Positions 9,292 through 17,745 of a DNA stretch of 64,000 bases are shown here, piece by piece. Origin of the DNA: JASJAR01 sp038530285 (lineage in GTDB: Bacteria > Pseudomonadota > Alphaproteobacteria > Rhodobacterales > Rhodobacteraceae); NCBI GenBank assembly GCA_038530285.1, contig JBCBCY010000003.1, positions 158,075 through 222,074 on the forward strand. Reading direction: 5' to 3'. Under the pieces are notes generated by a model that did no database searches, was not told where the DNA came from, and saw only the letters and a program-made list of their open reading frames with translations. How positions within the stretch are numbered: the first letter of the stretch is position 1; every line of letters begins with the position of its first letter. The translations under genes and the position numbers were made by a program.

Positions 9292-9316
9292 ATATCTGAT
9301 AAAAACTGTCAGATAT
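9292..9316. promoter_or_regulatory. RirA-type iron box (TGA-N9-TCA)
   Basis: A perfect inverted repeat with eight-base arms, ATATCTGA and TCAGATAT, separated by nine bases. The core TGA-N9-TCA is the known spacing of the IRO/RirA-type iron-responsive operator of alphaproteobacteria. It lies 14 bases upstream of the ATG of the iron-binding protein gene, just before its GGAGAC ribosome site, a position suited to repression when iron is plentiful. The match is to spacing and symmetry; which regulator binds is inference. Confidence 0.7.
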
Positions 9317-9330
9317 AATTGGAGACAGAC

Positions 9331-10347
9331 ATGCCCACCCCGCACCGCCTTATCACGACCGCGCTTGTTGTCCTGACTGCGACCCCAGCCGTCGCAGAGG
9401 GCGAGCTGAACCTGTACTCGTCGCGCCACTATGACACTGATGAGCGGCTTTATTCCGACTTCGAAGAAATGACCGGGATCACGATCAATCGCATCGAAGG
9501 CAACGCCGATGAGTTGATTGCGCGGATGGTGGCCGAGGGCGCCAATAGCCCTGCCGACGTGTTCCTGACTGTCGATACATCGCGTTTGGAACGCGCCAAG
9601 GATGCGGGGCTTTTCCAATCGATCACCTCAGACGTTCTAGAAACCCGTGTTCCGGCCTATCTGCAGGATGAAGACAACCAGTGGTTTGGGTTCTCGCAGC
9701 GCGCGCGCATCCTATTTTATGACAAGACCGAAGTCGAAAATCCGCCCCAGACCTATCAGGATCTGGCCAAGCCCGAATACGCCGGGATGGTGTGCATCCG
9801 GTCGTCTTCGAACGTCTATACCCAGACGATCACGGCGGCTCTGATTGAACATCTGGGCGAAGATGCGACCCGTGACTGGGCCCGCGCTGTGGTGGCGAAC
9901 TTCGCCCGTGACCCGCAAGGTGGCGACACCGACCAATTGCGTGGCATCGTGTCGGGCGAATGCGATATTGCCATGTCGAACACATATTACTTTGCCCGTG
10001 CGGTGCGCCGTCCGGTGGACGGTGTCAGCGACAGCCTTGACATGATTGGATGGGTCTTCCCCAACCAGGACGACATCGGCGCCCATATGAACCTGTCCGG
10101 CGGCGGGGTCGCGGCCAATGCACCAAACGCCGAAAACGCGGTGAAGTTCCTGGAATACCTCGCGTCCGATCAGGCCCAGCAGTATTTCTCTGCCGGGAAT
10201 GACGAATACCCGGCTGTGCCAGGTGTGGGGCTGAGCCCATCGGTCGCCTCGCTTGGGTTCTTCAAGCCCGATGACCTTGATGCGACCACAATCGCAAACA
10301 ATGTGCCTGCAGCACAGATGCTTTTGAACGAAGCGGACTGGGAATAA
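9331..10347 (+). CDS. Ferric iron ABC transporter substrate-binding protein (FbpA/FutA type)
   Basis: A 338-residue periplasmic Fe(III)-binding protein. The ATG at 9331 has GGAGAC six bases upstream. The signal peptide spans about residues 1-22 (hydrophobic ALVVLTATPAVA). The mature protein starts with ELNLYSSRHYDTDERLY, the hallmark of the FutA/IdiA/FbpA family, and SNTYYFARAV supplies the conserved paired tyrosines that bind iron. No permease or ATPase gene adjoins it. With the iron box upstream and a strong terminator at 10375-10403 it is a one-gene, iron-regulated unit that must use membrane components encoded elsewhere. Confidence 0.93.
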   Translation: MPTPHRLITTALVVLTATPAVAEGELNLYSSRHYDTDERLYSDFEEMTGITINRIEGNADELIARMVAEGANSPADVFLTVDTSRLERAKDAGLFQSITSDVLETRVPAYLQDEDNQWFGFSQRARILFYDKTEVENPPQTYQDLAKPEYAGMVCIRSSSNVYTQTITAALIEHLGEDATRDWARAVVANFARDPQGGDTDQLRGIVSGECDIAMSNTYYFARAVRRPVDGVSDSLDMIGWVFPNQDDIGAHMNLSGGGVAANAPNAENAVKFLEYLASDQAQQYFSAGNDEYPAVPGVGLSPSVASLGFFKPDDLDATTIANNVPAAQMLLNEADWE

Positions 10348-10374
10348 GCCCACCACTCACCAAGGCTTTGAAGG

Positions 10375-10403
10375 GGGGTCGGTTTTGCGCCGGCCCCTTT
10401 TTT
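10375..10403 (+). terminator. Rho-independent terminator after iron-binding protein gene
   Basis: An eight-pair GC-rich stem (GGGGTCGG with CCGGCCCC, one G-U pair), a seven-base loop and a run of six T. It follows the iron-binding protein stop by 27 bases and separates that gene from the ATP-grasp gene. Confidence 0.85.
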
Positions 10404-10435
10404 ATTTGGGCCAAGACAGATACGCCTGACGGACA

Positions 10436-11554
10436 TTGCGCAACGTATTGATCACCGGCGCGCGTGCGCCTGTCGCCCTGCATTTGACCCGGCTTTTGGC
10501 CGGGGCGGGCATGCGTGTGATGCTGGCCGATCATCTGCTTTGGCCGTTGGCCGCAGCAAGCCGGATGCACGCCGGCTACCACCGCATTGCGTCTTTTGTG
10601 CATGATCCAGATGGGGCCGCTCAGGCGCTGACCGAACTATTGGACCGCGAGAAGATCGATGTGGTGATCCCGACTTGTGAAGAGGTGCTGCATCTTGCGC
10701 ACTATTGGCAAGACGCCGGCCCGGGCGCGCGGCTGTTGGCCCCCGATTTGGCGAGGCTTCAGCAGGTGCATTCCAAACATGACTTCATCACACTGTGTGC
10801 TCGGCTTGGGTTGGTCGTGCCTGAGACGCGTCTTTTGAAAAGCCCTGAAGACGTTGCTGCGACCAAGGCGCAGGCGGCGCATCTGGTTTACAAACCGGTT
10901 TGGTCGCGCTTCGGCGGATCGGTTTTGATCAAGCCTGGTCCAAACGGGCTGGCTGGAATCCATCCCACACCAGCTGCACCCTGGGTCGCGCAGGGGTACA
11001 TCGACGGGGATGAGATTTCGGTCTACGCCATTGCCGACGAGGGCCGTTTGACGGCTCTTGCGGCCTACCGCGCCGTGATCCGGGCAGGCGCCGGCGCCGC
11101 TGTTGCGTTCGAACCGGTGGACACTGGCGCGGTACGGCCCGTGGTTGAGGCGATTGTTCGACGCGCGTCCTGGACAGGCCAGATTTCTTTCGATCTGATC
11201 GTGCGGTCAGATGGGCAGGCCTTGCCGATTGAGTGTAATCCCCGCGCCACCAGCGGGCTGCATTTTTTCCACGATCATGCGGCTTTCGCAGCGGCTCTTT
11301 TCGGGGGGCCAGAGGCGGCACCAGATGTCACCGCCGCGCAAGGCGTCCCGCTTGCCCTTTGGGCCTACGGTGGACGGGCCGCGTTCGGCCGGGCCCGCAG
11401 CAACATCCAAAGCGTGTTCGCTTGGCCGGGTGACCGCGTGGGGCTCTGGCCGCAGCTTAAGTCCCTTGCCGAATTTGCAGCCATTGCCGCGCGGCACCGG
11501 ATCACCCTGACCGAGGCCACCACACGCGATATTGCGTTCGGCGGCGGCCCCTAA
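10436..11554 (+). CDS. ATP-grasp domain ligase, unknown substrate
   Basis: A 372-residue protein starting at a TTG (10436). It begins with a Rossmann-like pre-ATP-grasp segment (NVLITGARAPVALHLTRLL), then the ATP-binding part (LVYKPVWSRFGGSVLIK, WVAQGYIDGDEISVYAI) and the metal-binding end ISFDLIVRSDGQALPIECNPRATSGLHFF, where E and N of IECNPR are the usual Mg ligands. Such enzymes join a carboxylate to an amine via an acyl phosphate. Its stop overlaps the convergent Rieske gene stop by four bases. The gene faces the six-gene biosynthetic operon and may serve the same pathway, although it is transcribed separately. The substrate is unknown. Confidence 0.82.
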   Translation: MRNVLITGARAPVALHLTRLLAGAGMRVMLADHLLWPLAAASRMHAGYHRIASFVHDPDGAAQALTELLDREKIDVVIPTCEEVLHLAHYWQDAGPGARLLAPDLARLQQVHSKHDFITLCARLGLVVPETRLLKSPEDVAATKAQAAHLVYKPVWSRFGGSVLIKPGPNGLAGIHPTPAAPWVAQGYIDGDEISVYAIADEGRLTALAAYRAVIRAGAGAAVAFEPVDTGAVRPVVEAIVRRASWTGQISFDLIVRSDGQALPIECNPRATSGLHFFHDHAAFAAALFGGPEAAPDVTAAQGVPLALWAYGGRAAFGRARSNIQSVFAWPGDRVGLWPQLKSLAEFAAIAARHRITLTEATTRDIAFGGGP

Positions 11555-12519
11555 AGCTCGATTTCATAGGTCTTTGGGCCCGCATCCACGGCTTCACCCC
11601 GTTCCAGCGCTTCGATCTCGCGGCGCAGAAAATCCAAAGGACCGACCATCGGTTTGGCGCCGCGCGCATTGTCAAAGGCCGACCGCAACACGCGCCGGTC
11701 CTGCGCGAGTGCGATGTTGAACATCGGTTTGAATGCCAGCGCCTTGAGGTGCCCAAGTCCACCCTCGCGCGGCGCGACAAGCCAGCCGATCCCTTCCACC
11801 GTTTCGGGATCCACCTGGCGCAGGTGAAAGGTCGTCGCCAGCACCAGACCTTTGGGTCCCCAATATTCCAGTTCGGCAATTCCGGGTCGGCGATAGCGTC
11901 CGATGCCTTTGGTCCGGGTGCCGTCCAGAAGTTTTGAGATCAGCCCATGCTGGCGCTCTTCGCCGGTGTAACTGGCCTCGACCCAGTCGGCACCCCCGGA
12001 CACGTCGACCGCAACCCGGTACCGCTGGGCCGACAACCCGCGCAAAAGCCCCTTGTGGGTAAAATGGGTGTGGGTCGCATCAAGAATGTTTTCGGCCGCA
12101 TCGATAACCGTGGACTTCGTGGAGCTTTTGACCACGCGGCGCACGGGGTCGGCCCCTTCCATCGGGTGCACCCTGGGCGGGGCGTCGGGGGTGCCGGTTG
12201 TCAGGAAAATGCCGCCTTCGACCTCGCACACACCGAAGCTGCGCACGCGTGCGCGCGGCAGGTCTTGCAGACATCCCGGGATCGCAACGCAATTGCCGTC
12301 CGCACCAAATCGCCAACCATGATAGGGGCATTCCAGCGTGCCTTGCACCACCCGGCCTTTGGACAGTTCGACCAAGCGGTGCGGGCATTGATCATGTAAG
12401 GCCGACACCTCGCGCCCGTGTCGAAACAGCACGACCGGGGTGCCGTCAAACATCACCCGCACCGGCTTGCGACCCAGATCCTGCGACCGGGCAACAGCGT
12501 GCCACATCGCCCCGCTCAT
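11551..12519 (-). CDS. Rieske [2Fe-2S] non-haem iron oxygenase
   Basis: A 322-residue oxygenase alpha-subunit-like protein. I chose the ATG at 12519 (MSGAMWHAVARS), which gives an ATGA overlap with the upstream gene; the longer frame would overlap it by 63 bases. Rieske ligands are C45/H47 (CPHR) and C64/H67 (CPYHGWRF). The mononuclear iron site is D147-x2-H150-x4-H155 within AAENILDATHTHFTH. It resembles single-component Rieske oxygenases that act on lipids or steroid-like substrates with a separate reductase, and no reductase gene is nearby. It is the last gene of the KAS III operon and would tailor its product. Confidence 0.88.
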   Translation of the reverse strand: MSGAMWHAVARSQDLGRKPVRVMFDGTPVVLFRHGREVSALHDQCPHRLVELSKGRVVQGTLECPYHGWRFGADGNCVAIPGCLQDLPRARVRSFGVCEVEGGIFLTTGTPDAPPRVHPMEGADPVRRVVKSSTKSTVIDAAENILDATHTHFTHKGLLRGLSAQRYRVAVDVSGGADWVEASYTGEERQHGLISKLLDGTRTKGIGRYRRPGIAELEYWGPKGLVLATTFHLRQVDPETVEGIGWLVAPREGGLGHLKALAFKPMFNIALAQDRRVLRSAFDNARGAKPMVGPLDFLRREIEALERGEAVDAGPKTYEIEL

Positions 12520-13628
12520 AGTTCGAACCGTTTCAGAAGGGGGACGCCAATTCGGGTCAGAAGGCTTGCCAAACCCCAAATGGCCGCGCGTTGGCCAGGT
12601 GGTAGGTGGCGGGCGTACACCGCGCTGTATTCTATCGCGGGCACAGCGCCCCGGTGGCGTTTGAAGCCGGCCGCGCCTGCGCTCATGTTAAACACCAACC
12701 CCTTGGCCAGGGCTGCGTTCTGAGCCAGAGCGGTGATCAGACGGTAGAGCCCCTCTTTTCTGGGCCGCGTGGTGTCATACCCAACGATCGGTTGGGTCAA
12801 GGTCTGGCCCATTTGAAAACGCCCCCCCACGGCCACCAATTGTCCGGCGCCGTCGCGGTAGCCTTCAAGATGCAACAGCCCGGCTTTATGCATCTGTGAC
12901 AGGTAGCGCGGCGAGTACTGCGGGTTCAGCGGCGTATATTTTTCGAGATAGAGCATATCATAGAGCTCGATTGCGCGGGTGTAGTCGGCCTCTTCAAAGC
13001 CGGAATTTGGCACATGGTCCAGCGGGGTCTTTGCCACTAGCGCGCGGTCCCGTTTCAGATCGACGCTGTCGCGGGGCGGGGTCTTGCCGCCGTTAAAGAT
13101 ATAGATCTGGCGCGAGGGCAAAAGCTGAAAGCCAGCCGCCCGTAGCGCCTTCATCGCGGGGACGTCGCTGTGGGTGTTCAGCGAGCGGATGACAATCGCA
13201 TGGGTCGGGTGGCGATCCAACACGCCATCGCGCAGTGCCACCGCGTGGGCGCGGTCAATCGCTGGCGCCGGGTTGGTCGAAAAGAGCCAGTTGTTCACCT
13301 GCACCACCCGGCCCAACCCGGTGGCGCGCATCAAGGGCGTGGCGGATTTGATCATACCCGTCAGGGTGCCGCGCAAGATGGGCTGGTCGGTGAAATTGCG
13401 GGTCTCTTCGATGGCATAATCGAGATAGCCGGTGATCGGATCGCAGATGTAGCAATTGCCCGGGTTGCGCGTGTCGTTGATGCTGACGGGATAGGGTATG
13501 CCTGCCACATCCAGCCGCTCGATCCGTGTTGTCAGGTTCAAGACCATCTCGTCAGGTGAGTTGCGAGTGAACACATCGACAAAGTCTGCGACCTTTGCGG
13601 CCCAGGCGGGATCGGCTTCCGGCGTCAT
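12516..13628 (-). CDS. GNAT-like acyltransferase-fold protein
   Basis: A 370-residue protein starting MTPEADPAW at the ATG (13628) that overlaps the upstream stop as ATGA. The second half resembles GNAT or FemAB-type folds, with a central YTRAIELYDMLYLEKYTPLNPQYS and a C-terminal LVFNMSAGAAGFKRHRGAVPAIEYSAVY. No signal peptide is present. Its place between an adenylate-forming enzyme and a Rieske oxygenase suggests transfer of an acyl group to an amine or amino acid, as in N-acyl amino acid synthases. That is inference from fold and context only. Confidence 0.6.
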   Translation of the reverse strand: MTPEADPAWAAKVADFVDVFTRNSPDEMVLNLTTRIERLDVAGIPYPVSINDTRNPGNCYICDPITGYLDYAIEETRNFTDQPILRGTLTGMIKSATPLMRATGLGRVVQVNNWLFSTNPAPAIDRAHAVALRDGVLDRHPTHAIVIRSLNTHSDVPAMKALRAAGFQLLPSRQIYIFNGGKTPPRDSVDLKRDRALVAKTPLDHVPNSGFEEADYTRAIELYDMLYLEKYTPLNPQYSPRYLSQMHKAGLLHLEGYRDGAGQLVAVGGRFQMGQTLTQPIVGYDTTRPRKEGLYRLITALAQNAALAKGLVFNMSAGAAGFKRHRGAVPAIEYSAVYARHLPPGQRAAIWGLASLLTRIGVPLLKRFEL

Positions 13629-14884
13629 GGGTTTGGCAGCCTGCATTCGACACGGCGCAGCTTGCGCGTCACATCAAGCGGCAGCGGATCGGTCCGGGTG
13701 GTCAGCCTGGCGGTCACGCCGCGCCGTTTCAAAACCGCATCGACACCAGCTTTGGCGGCGTTCGCCACCGGGTCTGCCAGACCGGGCGGCAACACCAGTT
13801 CGATCTGATCTCGGGCAGTCTGGATCAGCCGAAAATCCTCAATCCGCGGGTCGGCATCCAGCACTGCGTTTCGCAAGACATCCGGCGTGATTATCGCTGC
13901 GCCCGCGCCAGCCGAAAGACGAAAGCAATCATCCATCCGTCCGACCACGTCGCGCACGGCCTGCAGCGGCGATCCGCAGGGGCAGGGCGTGGGATCGAGC
14001 CTGAGAAGATCGTTCATCCGGTAGCGCGCCATGATCTGCACGCTGCGCCGAAACGATGTGATCAGCGGGCTGACAAGGCCATCGCGCACCGGTTCGAACT
14101 CGAAAAAGACCGCGTCTTCTGCCAAGTGCAGCTTGCCCCACCGGCAGGTCGTGGCCAAGAGCCCCTCGGTCGCCATGTAAATCTGTTCAAGTGGCGCGCC
14201 GAACCGGGTCTCGATGATGGGCCGGTCCACCGGATCGAGGGTTTCGGCCGCAGAAAACACACGCCTTGGGGCCAGGCGCGTGTCCGTCTGCGCGAGAAAC
14301 CGCAGCACCCTGGGGGGCGCGACGATCACGGTGGGGTCGAAGGTTTCGAGCCCCGGTTGCCAGACCTCCGGGCCGTCATGCAGGTCAAAAAACCGCAGCT
14401 TTAACCGCTGCACCCGGTTTGCGGCGTCATAAAGGGCCGTCCCCTGGGGCAACAACACCGCAATACGTTGCGGCTGCCAAAGCAGATCGGCCATGGTCTT
14501 TGCCAGGATCGCGCCGAGCCAGCGGAACCGCTCGGCGTCTGAGATAACGAACAGCCCCCGGTTGCCGCTGGTGCCGGTGCTGGCGCCAACCGTAAACCCG
14601 TCGATACGGCTGTCGCGCCCGATGGCTTGGCGCAGGTCATCTGCCGACAGCCGCGCAATGTTGTAGGCAGCGAAATCGCCCATCATTCTTGCCTTGTCGA
14701 TCACCGGCACGTCCTGAAGCCGGGTCGGGGCCTGTGCATAGGCGGCCACCTTGGGAAGATCGCGCGCCAACCATCTGTTCAATGCGCGCGCCTGTGCGGC
14801 TTCAAACCGGACGCGGCTTAGCCCATGGCGCGACATCCACCGGGTCGCGACAAAACTTTGCGGCGCGTTCACAAACGGGATCAT
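13625..14884 (-). CDS. Adenylate-forming enzyme (F390 synthetase/phenylacetate-CoA ligase-like)
   Basis: A 419-residue ANL-superfamily protein. The phosphate-binding loop is GASTGTSGNRG at residues 100-110, the adenine-binding motif is IYMATEG, and the hinge region is MARYRMNDLLRL followed by CPCG and VVGRMDD. It is shorter than acyl-CoA ligases, as expected for F390 synthetase-related proteins. It probably activates a carboxylate, or in an OleC-like way a beta-hydroxy acid, as the adenylate. Both ends overlap its neighbours by four bases (ATGA), placing it in the middle of a tightly coupled operon. Confidence 0.8.
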   Translation of the reverse strand: MIPFVNAPQSFVATRWMSRHGLSRVRFEAAQARALNRWLARDLPKVAAYAQAPTRLQDVPVIDKARMMGDFAAYNIARLSADDLRQAIGRDSRIDGFTVGASTGTSGNRGLFVISDAERFRWLGAILAKTMADLLWQPQRIAVLLPQGTALYDAANRVQRLKLRFFDLHDGPEVWQPGLETFDPTVIVAPPRVLRFLAQTDTRLAPRRVFSAAETLDPVDRPIIETRFGAPLEQIYMATEGLLATTCRWGKLHLAEDAVFFEFEPVRDGLVSPLITSFRRSVQIMARYRMNDLLRLDPTPCPCGSPLQAVRDVVGRMDDCFRLSAGAGAAIITPDVLRNAVLDADPRIEDFRLIQTARDQIELVLPPGLADPVANAAKAGVDAVLKRRGVTARLTTRTDPLPLDVTRKLRRVECRLPNP

Positions 14885-15702
14885 GTCGCGCTGCGCTCTG
14901 CGTCATAGGGTGACGGCGTATCGTCGTGGCACAACAACACCTCGCCGCCGGCGTCGCGGAAGGCGGCCACAAGATCGGTGGTGGGCGCGATCATGTCAGT
15001 GGCCTCGGCAATCCATCTGGACGGCGCACCGGGCCGCTTGCCGGGGGCGAGGGCATCGCTCAGCCACTGGGCGTCGGCGGCGTACAACAGGGGCGGGGAG
15101 AGCTGCGCAAACACCAGCCCCAATTGGCCATCGGCATGGCCGGGCAAGGCAACCGCCAACACGCTGGCGTCGCCAAAAAGGTCCCATGCCGTAGCAAACG
15201 GTGGGGCAGGGCATGTGGCGGTGTCTTCCACCGGGTGAAAGCGGGCTGCGATGTCGTCGGGGATGAGTTCGCGGAACACGCCGTGGCGGATGTTGCCCAG
15301 GTTTGATGCCGCGCTGATCCGGCGAAGAGCGGGTCCGCTGGCGATAATCTTTGCGTTCTCAAACAAGGCCAGGCCCGACACGTGGTCGGCATGAAAATGG
15401 GTGACAATGACTGTTCGGATGTCCGACGGCGCCAGTCCAAGACCCGCCAATGCGGTGACCGGCTGGCCCGCCTCGATCAGCTTTGGTTTCAGAACCGCGC
15501 TGTAAAGCCGTAGCAATGGGCTGCGCCCCCCGGCCGACAGCGCATGATCGGTATACCCTGTGTCTATCAAAACCGGCCCGGCGGTCGGGTGTTCAAAAAC
15601 GCCGTAGCGCACCGCGAGCGTCCTTTTGCGCCGCGACCCGCCCCGCAGGATCAGCCATTCGGGGGTCTCGATGGTGGCAGAGTTGAAAAACACCGGCTTC
15701 AT
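14881..15702 (-). CDS. Metallo-beta-lactamase-fold hydrolase
   Basis: A 273-residue metal-dependent hydrolase. The zinc motif is complete: H102, H104, D106 and H107 in THFHADH, with the further ligands in LPGHADGQLG, the YAADAQW aspartate and LLCHDD. The layout resembles lactonases of the AHL-lactonase type. No signal peptide, so cytoplasmic. In this operon it could hydrolyse a lactone or thioester intermediate, the role played by the alpha/beta hydrolase OleB in olefin pathways; this is inference. It overlaps the epimerase gene and the ANL gene by four bases each. Confidence 0.83.
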   Translation of the reverse strand: MKPVFFNSATIETPEWLILRGGSRRKRTLAVRYGVFEHPTAGPVLIDTGYTDHALSAGGRSPLLRLYSAVLKPKLIEAGQPVTALAGLGLAPSDIRTVIVTHFHADHVSGLALFENAKIIASGPALRRISAASNLGNIRHGVFRELIPDDIAARFHPVEDTATCPAPPFATAWDLFGDASVLAVALPGHADGQLGLVFAQLSPPLLYAADAQWLSDALAPGKRPGAPSRWIAEATDMIAPTTDLVAAFRDAGGEVLLCHDDTPSPYDAERSAT

Positions 15703-16673
15703 GACGGGGCCTCAGCGAAGACCCGGTTCAAACCTTCGGCCAATGGCACCTTGGGCGTCCAGCCCAGCACGCTCTGCGCGCGCGAGATATCGAGGCTTTG
15801 CTCGAATGCGAAAAGCCCGAGCCCATAGCGGGTGACGGCCGGTTCGGGTTGGCCCGGACGCAGCAGCGCGACCGTTTCGGCCAGTCGCGCGGCCATCAAG
15901 GCAGGCCCCAGCGGCACGTTTTTCCAACGCGGCGTAACCCCGGCCCGCCCGCAGGTCTGGGTGACGATGTCAGACACGCTCAGCACTTCGCCGCCCGAAA
16001 TGTTCAGTGTGGCCCCAGCCGCGGCTTTTGCGCGAAGTGCAGCCATTACCGCATCCACACAATCGTCGATATAGGTCAGATCGATCTTTGCCACCCCGTC
16101 CCGGAACCTGGGCAAAGCGCGGGTTTTGGCCGCGCGCATCAGGCGCGGCAAAAGGGCGGTATCGCCGGGTCCGTACAGCCCACGCGGGCGCAGGATCACC
16201 GGGCCAAGGTCGCCCGCCACCCGCACCAGCGCTTCGGCCTGGGCTTTGCTTTCGGCGTAAGGCGTAAAGGGTCGGGGCAGGGGCGCGTCCTCGGACATGT
16301 TCAGCTGATCGGCCAGCGCAAAGTACACCGACGGGCTTGAGATCAGCACAAAACGCGCCACGCCGAGGCGCCGTGCAAGGTCAATCACGGCCTGGGTGCC
16401 GGCGACATTGGCGCGCTGAAAGGCAGCGCGCCGGCCAAAAGGCGATGACAGACCGGCCGCATGCACAATGGCGCCGACATCGCAAAGAGACGCAGCCTGC
16501 GTGTCTGAAGGCATCTCGGGCAGGGCCCAGGCGAACGTGTCGAACCCATCGCGCTGCAAAGCTGCCAGTCGCGCCGGATCGCGCCCCTGTCCAATGCCCA
16601 GCGCGCCCAACCGGCGCAAAACCGCGCCGCCTAGAAACCCGGTGGCCCCGGTGACAAGAACGCGCTTGGTCAT
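15699..16673 (-). CDS. NAD-dependent epimerase/dehydratase-type reductase
   Basis: A 324-residue extended short-chain dehydrogenase. The NAD(P) site TGATGFLG is at residues 8-15, a VHAAGLSSPFG segment follows, and the catalytic YAESK supplies Tyr and Lys, preceded by the ISSPSVYF serine. RPRGLYGPGD and the C-terminal LGWTPKVPLAEGL are typical of the epimerase and 3-beta-HSD group, which includes OleD. It starts two bases after the KAS III stop. It likely reduces a beta-keto product of the condensing enzyme to a beta-hydroxy acid, by analogy with OleD. Confidence 0.85.
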   Translation of the reverse strand: MTKRVLVTGATGFLGGAVLRRLGALGIGQGRDPARLAALQRDGFDTFAWALPEMPSDTQAASLCDVGAIVHAAGLSSPFGRRAAFQRANVAGTQAVIDLARRLGVARFVLISSPSVYFALADQLNMSEDAPLPRPFTPYAESKAQAEALVRVAGDLGPVILRPRGLYGPGDTALLPRLMRAAKTRALPRFRDGVAKIDLTYIDDCVDAVMAALRAKAAAGATLNISGGEVLSVSDIVTQTCGRAGVTPRWKNVPLGPALMAARLAETVALLRPGQPEPAVTRYGLGLFAFEQSLDISRAQSVLGWTPKVPLAEGLNRVFAEAPS

Positions 16674-16674
16674 C

Positions 16675-17652
16675 TTATATCACCAAGGCCGCGCCGCCGA
16701 ACGACACCCCGGCCGAAGTCCCCAACAGCAGCACCTTGTCGCCCGGTGTGATCCGCCCGTCGCGGCGCGCGATGTCGAAGGCAAACGGGATGGAGGCGGC
16801 GATCTGGTTGCCAAACTCGGACACGATGCGCACCACGCGGTCGGGCGAAAACCCGGTTTGCCGCACAAGATGATCAAGCGCGCCTGGACTGGCCTGATGG
16901 GGCACGACCCAGTCGACGTCGTCGTGGGTCCATCCGGCTTTGGCCAATATGTCGCGGACAAATCCATCGAAGTGCTGCGTGGTCAGGCGGAACAATTCCT
17001 TGCCGTTCATGGCAAATTGCGCGTGGGCAGAAAACGCCGACGGATCGTTGTGGAAATCAAAGCGGGTGCCCCCCGCGCCGATGCCGCAAGCGCTATAGGC
17101 CGAAGGGTAGCTGCGCATGTGGACCGCTTTGACCGCCCCATCACCTGCAGGGCGCAAGACCGCCGCGGCAGCACCATCGCCAAAAAGTGCCGCGACCTCA
17201 GGCTGGTTGGTCCAGGGGAGCGCGCGCGAGGCCACTTCGCTTGAAACCACAATGGCCGCGGCTGCGTCACCTGCTGCGATCATCCGCGCGGCGGTTTCAA
17301 ATGCGGTGACAAATCCCAGACAGGTGCTGTTGACGTCGAAGGCGGCCGCGGTGCCATCCGCCAGCGCCAGACGGTCCATGATCAAGGGGGCCATGGCCGG
17401 GATGGGCTGATAGGCGACTGAAGCTCCTGAAATGATCAGATCAATGTCGCCCGCTGCCATATCGGCGTCTTGCAAAGCCGCGCAGGCCGCCGCGACAGCC
17501 AGATCGACCTGGCTTTCGGTCTCGCAGACGTAGCGGGTTGCGACGCCGGTTGAAGCCACCAGACCACCGGTGCCAAGATCGCGGTCCAACTCGGCGGACG
17601 AAACGCAGCGGGCCGGCAATGCGCGCCCTGTTCCCAAAACCCTGACTTTCAA
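16675..17652 (-). CDS. 3-oxoacyl-ACP synthase III-like condensing enzyme
   Basis: A 325-residue thiolase-fold condensing enzyme of the FabH/OleA class. The catalytic triad is present: C111 in NSTCLGF, H252 in PHQAS and N282 in EFGNQIAAS. The usual FabH HQAN is HQAS here, which suggests a specialised rather than housekeeping enzyme. It would make a Claisen condensation between an acyl thioester and another acyl or malonyl unit. It is the first gene of the operon, 93 bases from the end of the dehydrogenase gene, with a 13-base palindrome in that gap. Confidence 0.87.
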   Translation of the reverse strand: MKVRVLGTGRALPARCVSSAELDRDLGTGGLVASTGVATRYVCETESQVDLAVAAACAALQDADMAAGDIDLIISGASVAYQPIPAMAPLIMDRLALADGTAAAFDVNSTCLGFVTAFETAARMIAAGDAAAAIVVSSEVASRALPWTNQPEVAALFGDGAAAAVLRPAGDGAVKAVHMRSYPSAYSACGIGAGGTRFDFHNDPSAFSAHAQFAMNGKELFRLTTQHFDGFVRDILAKAGWTHDDVDWVVPHQASPGALDHLVRQTGFSPDRVVRIVSEFGNQIAASIPFAFDIARRDGRITPGDKVLLLGTSAGVSFGGAALVI

Positions 17653-17730
17653 AAACCACGTCCCATCACATGTCCACCCGCACCCGTCTTGTCACCATAC
17701 AGGTAGGCAAGGCAGGGCTGCAATTACAAG

Positions 17731-17743
17731 TGAACGACGTTCA
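17731..17743. promoter_or_regulatory. 13-bp palindrome upstream of the KAS III operon
   Basis: A perfect palindrome, TGAACG-A-CGTTCA, 79 bases before the KAS III ATG and three bases past the stop of the preceding dehydrogenase gene. It is in the right place to be an operator for the biosynthetic operon. I do not recognise the regulator, and no regulator gene adjoins it. Confidence 0.4.
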
Positions 17744-17745
17744 AT

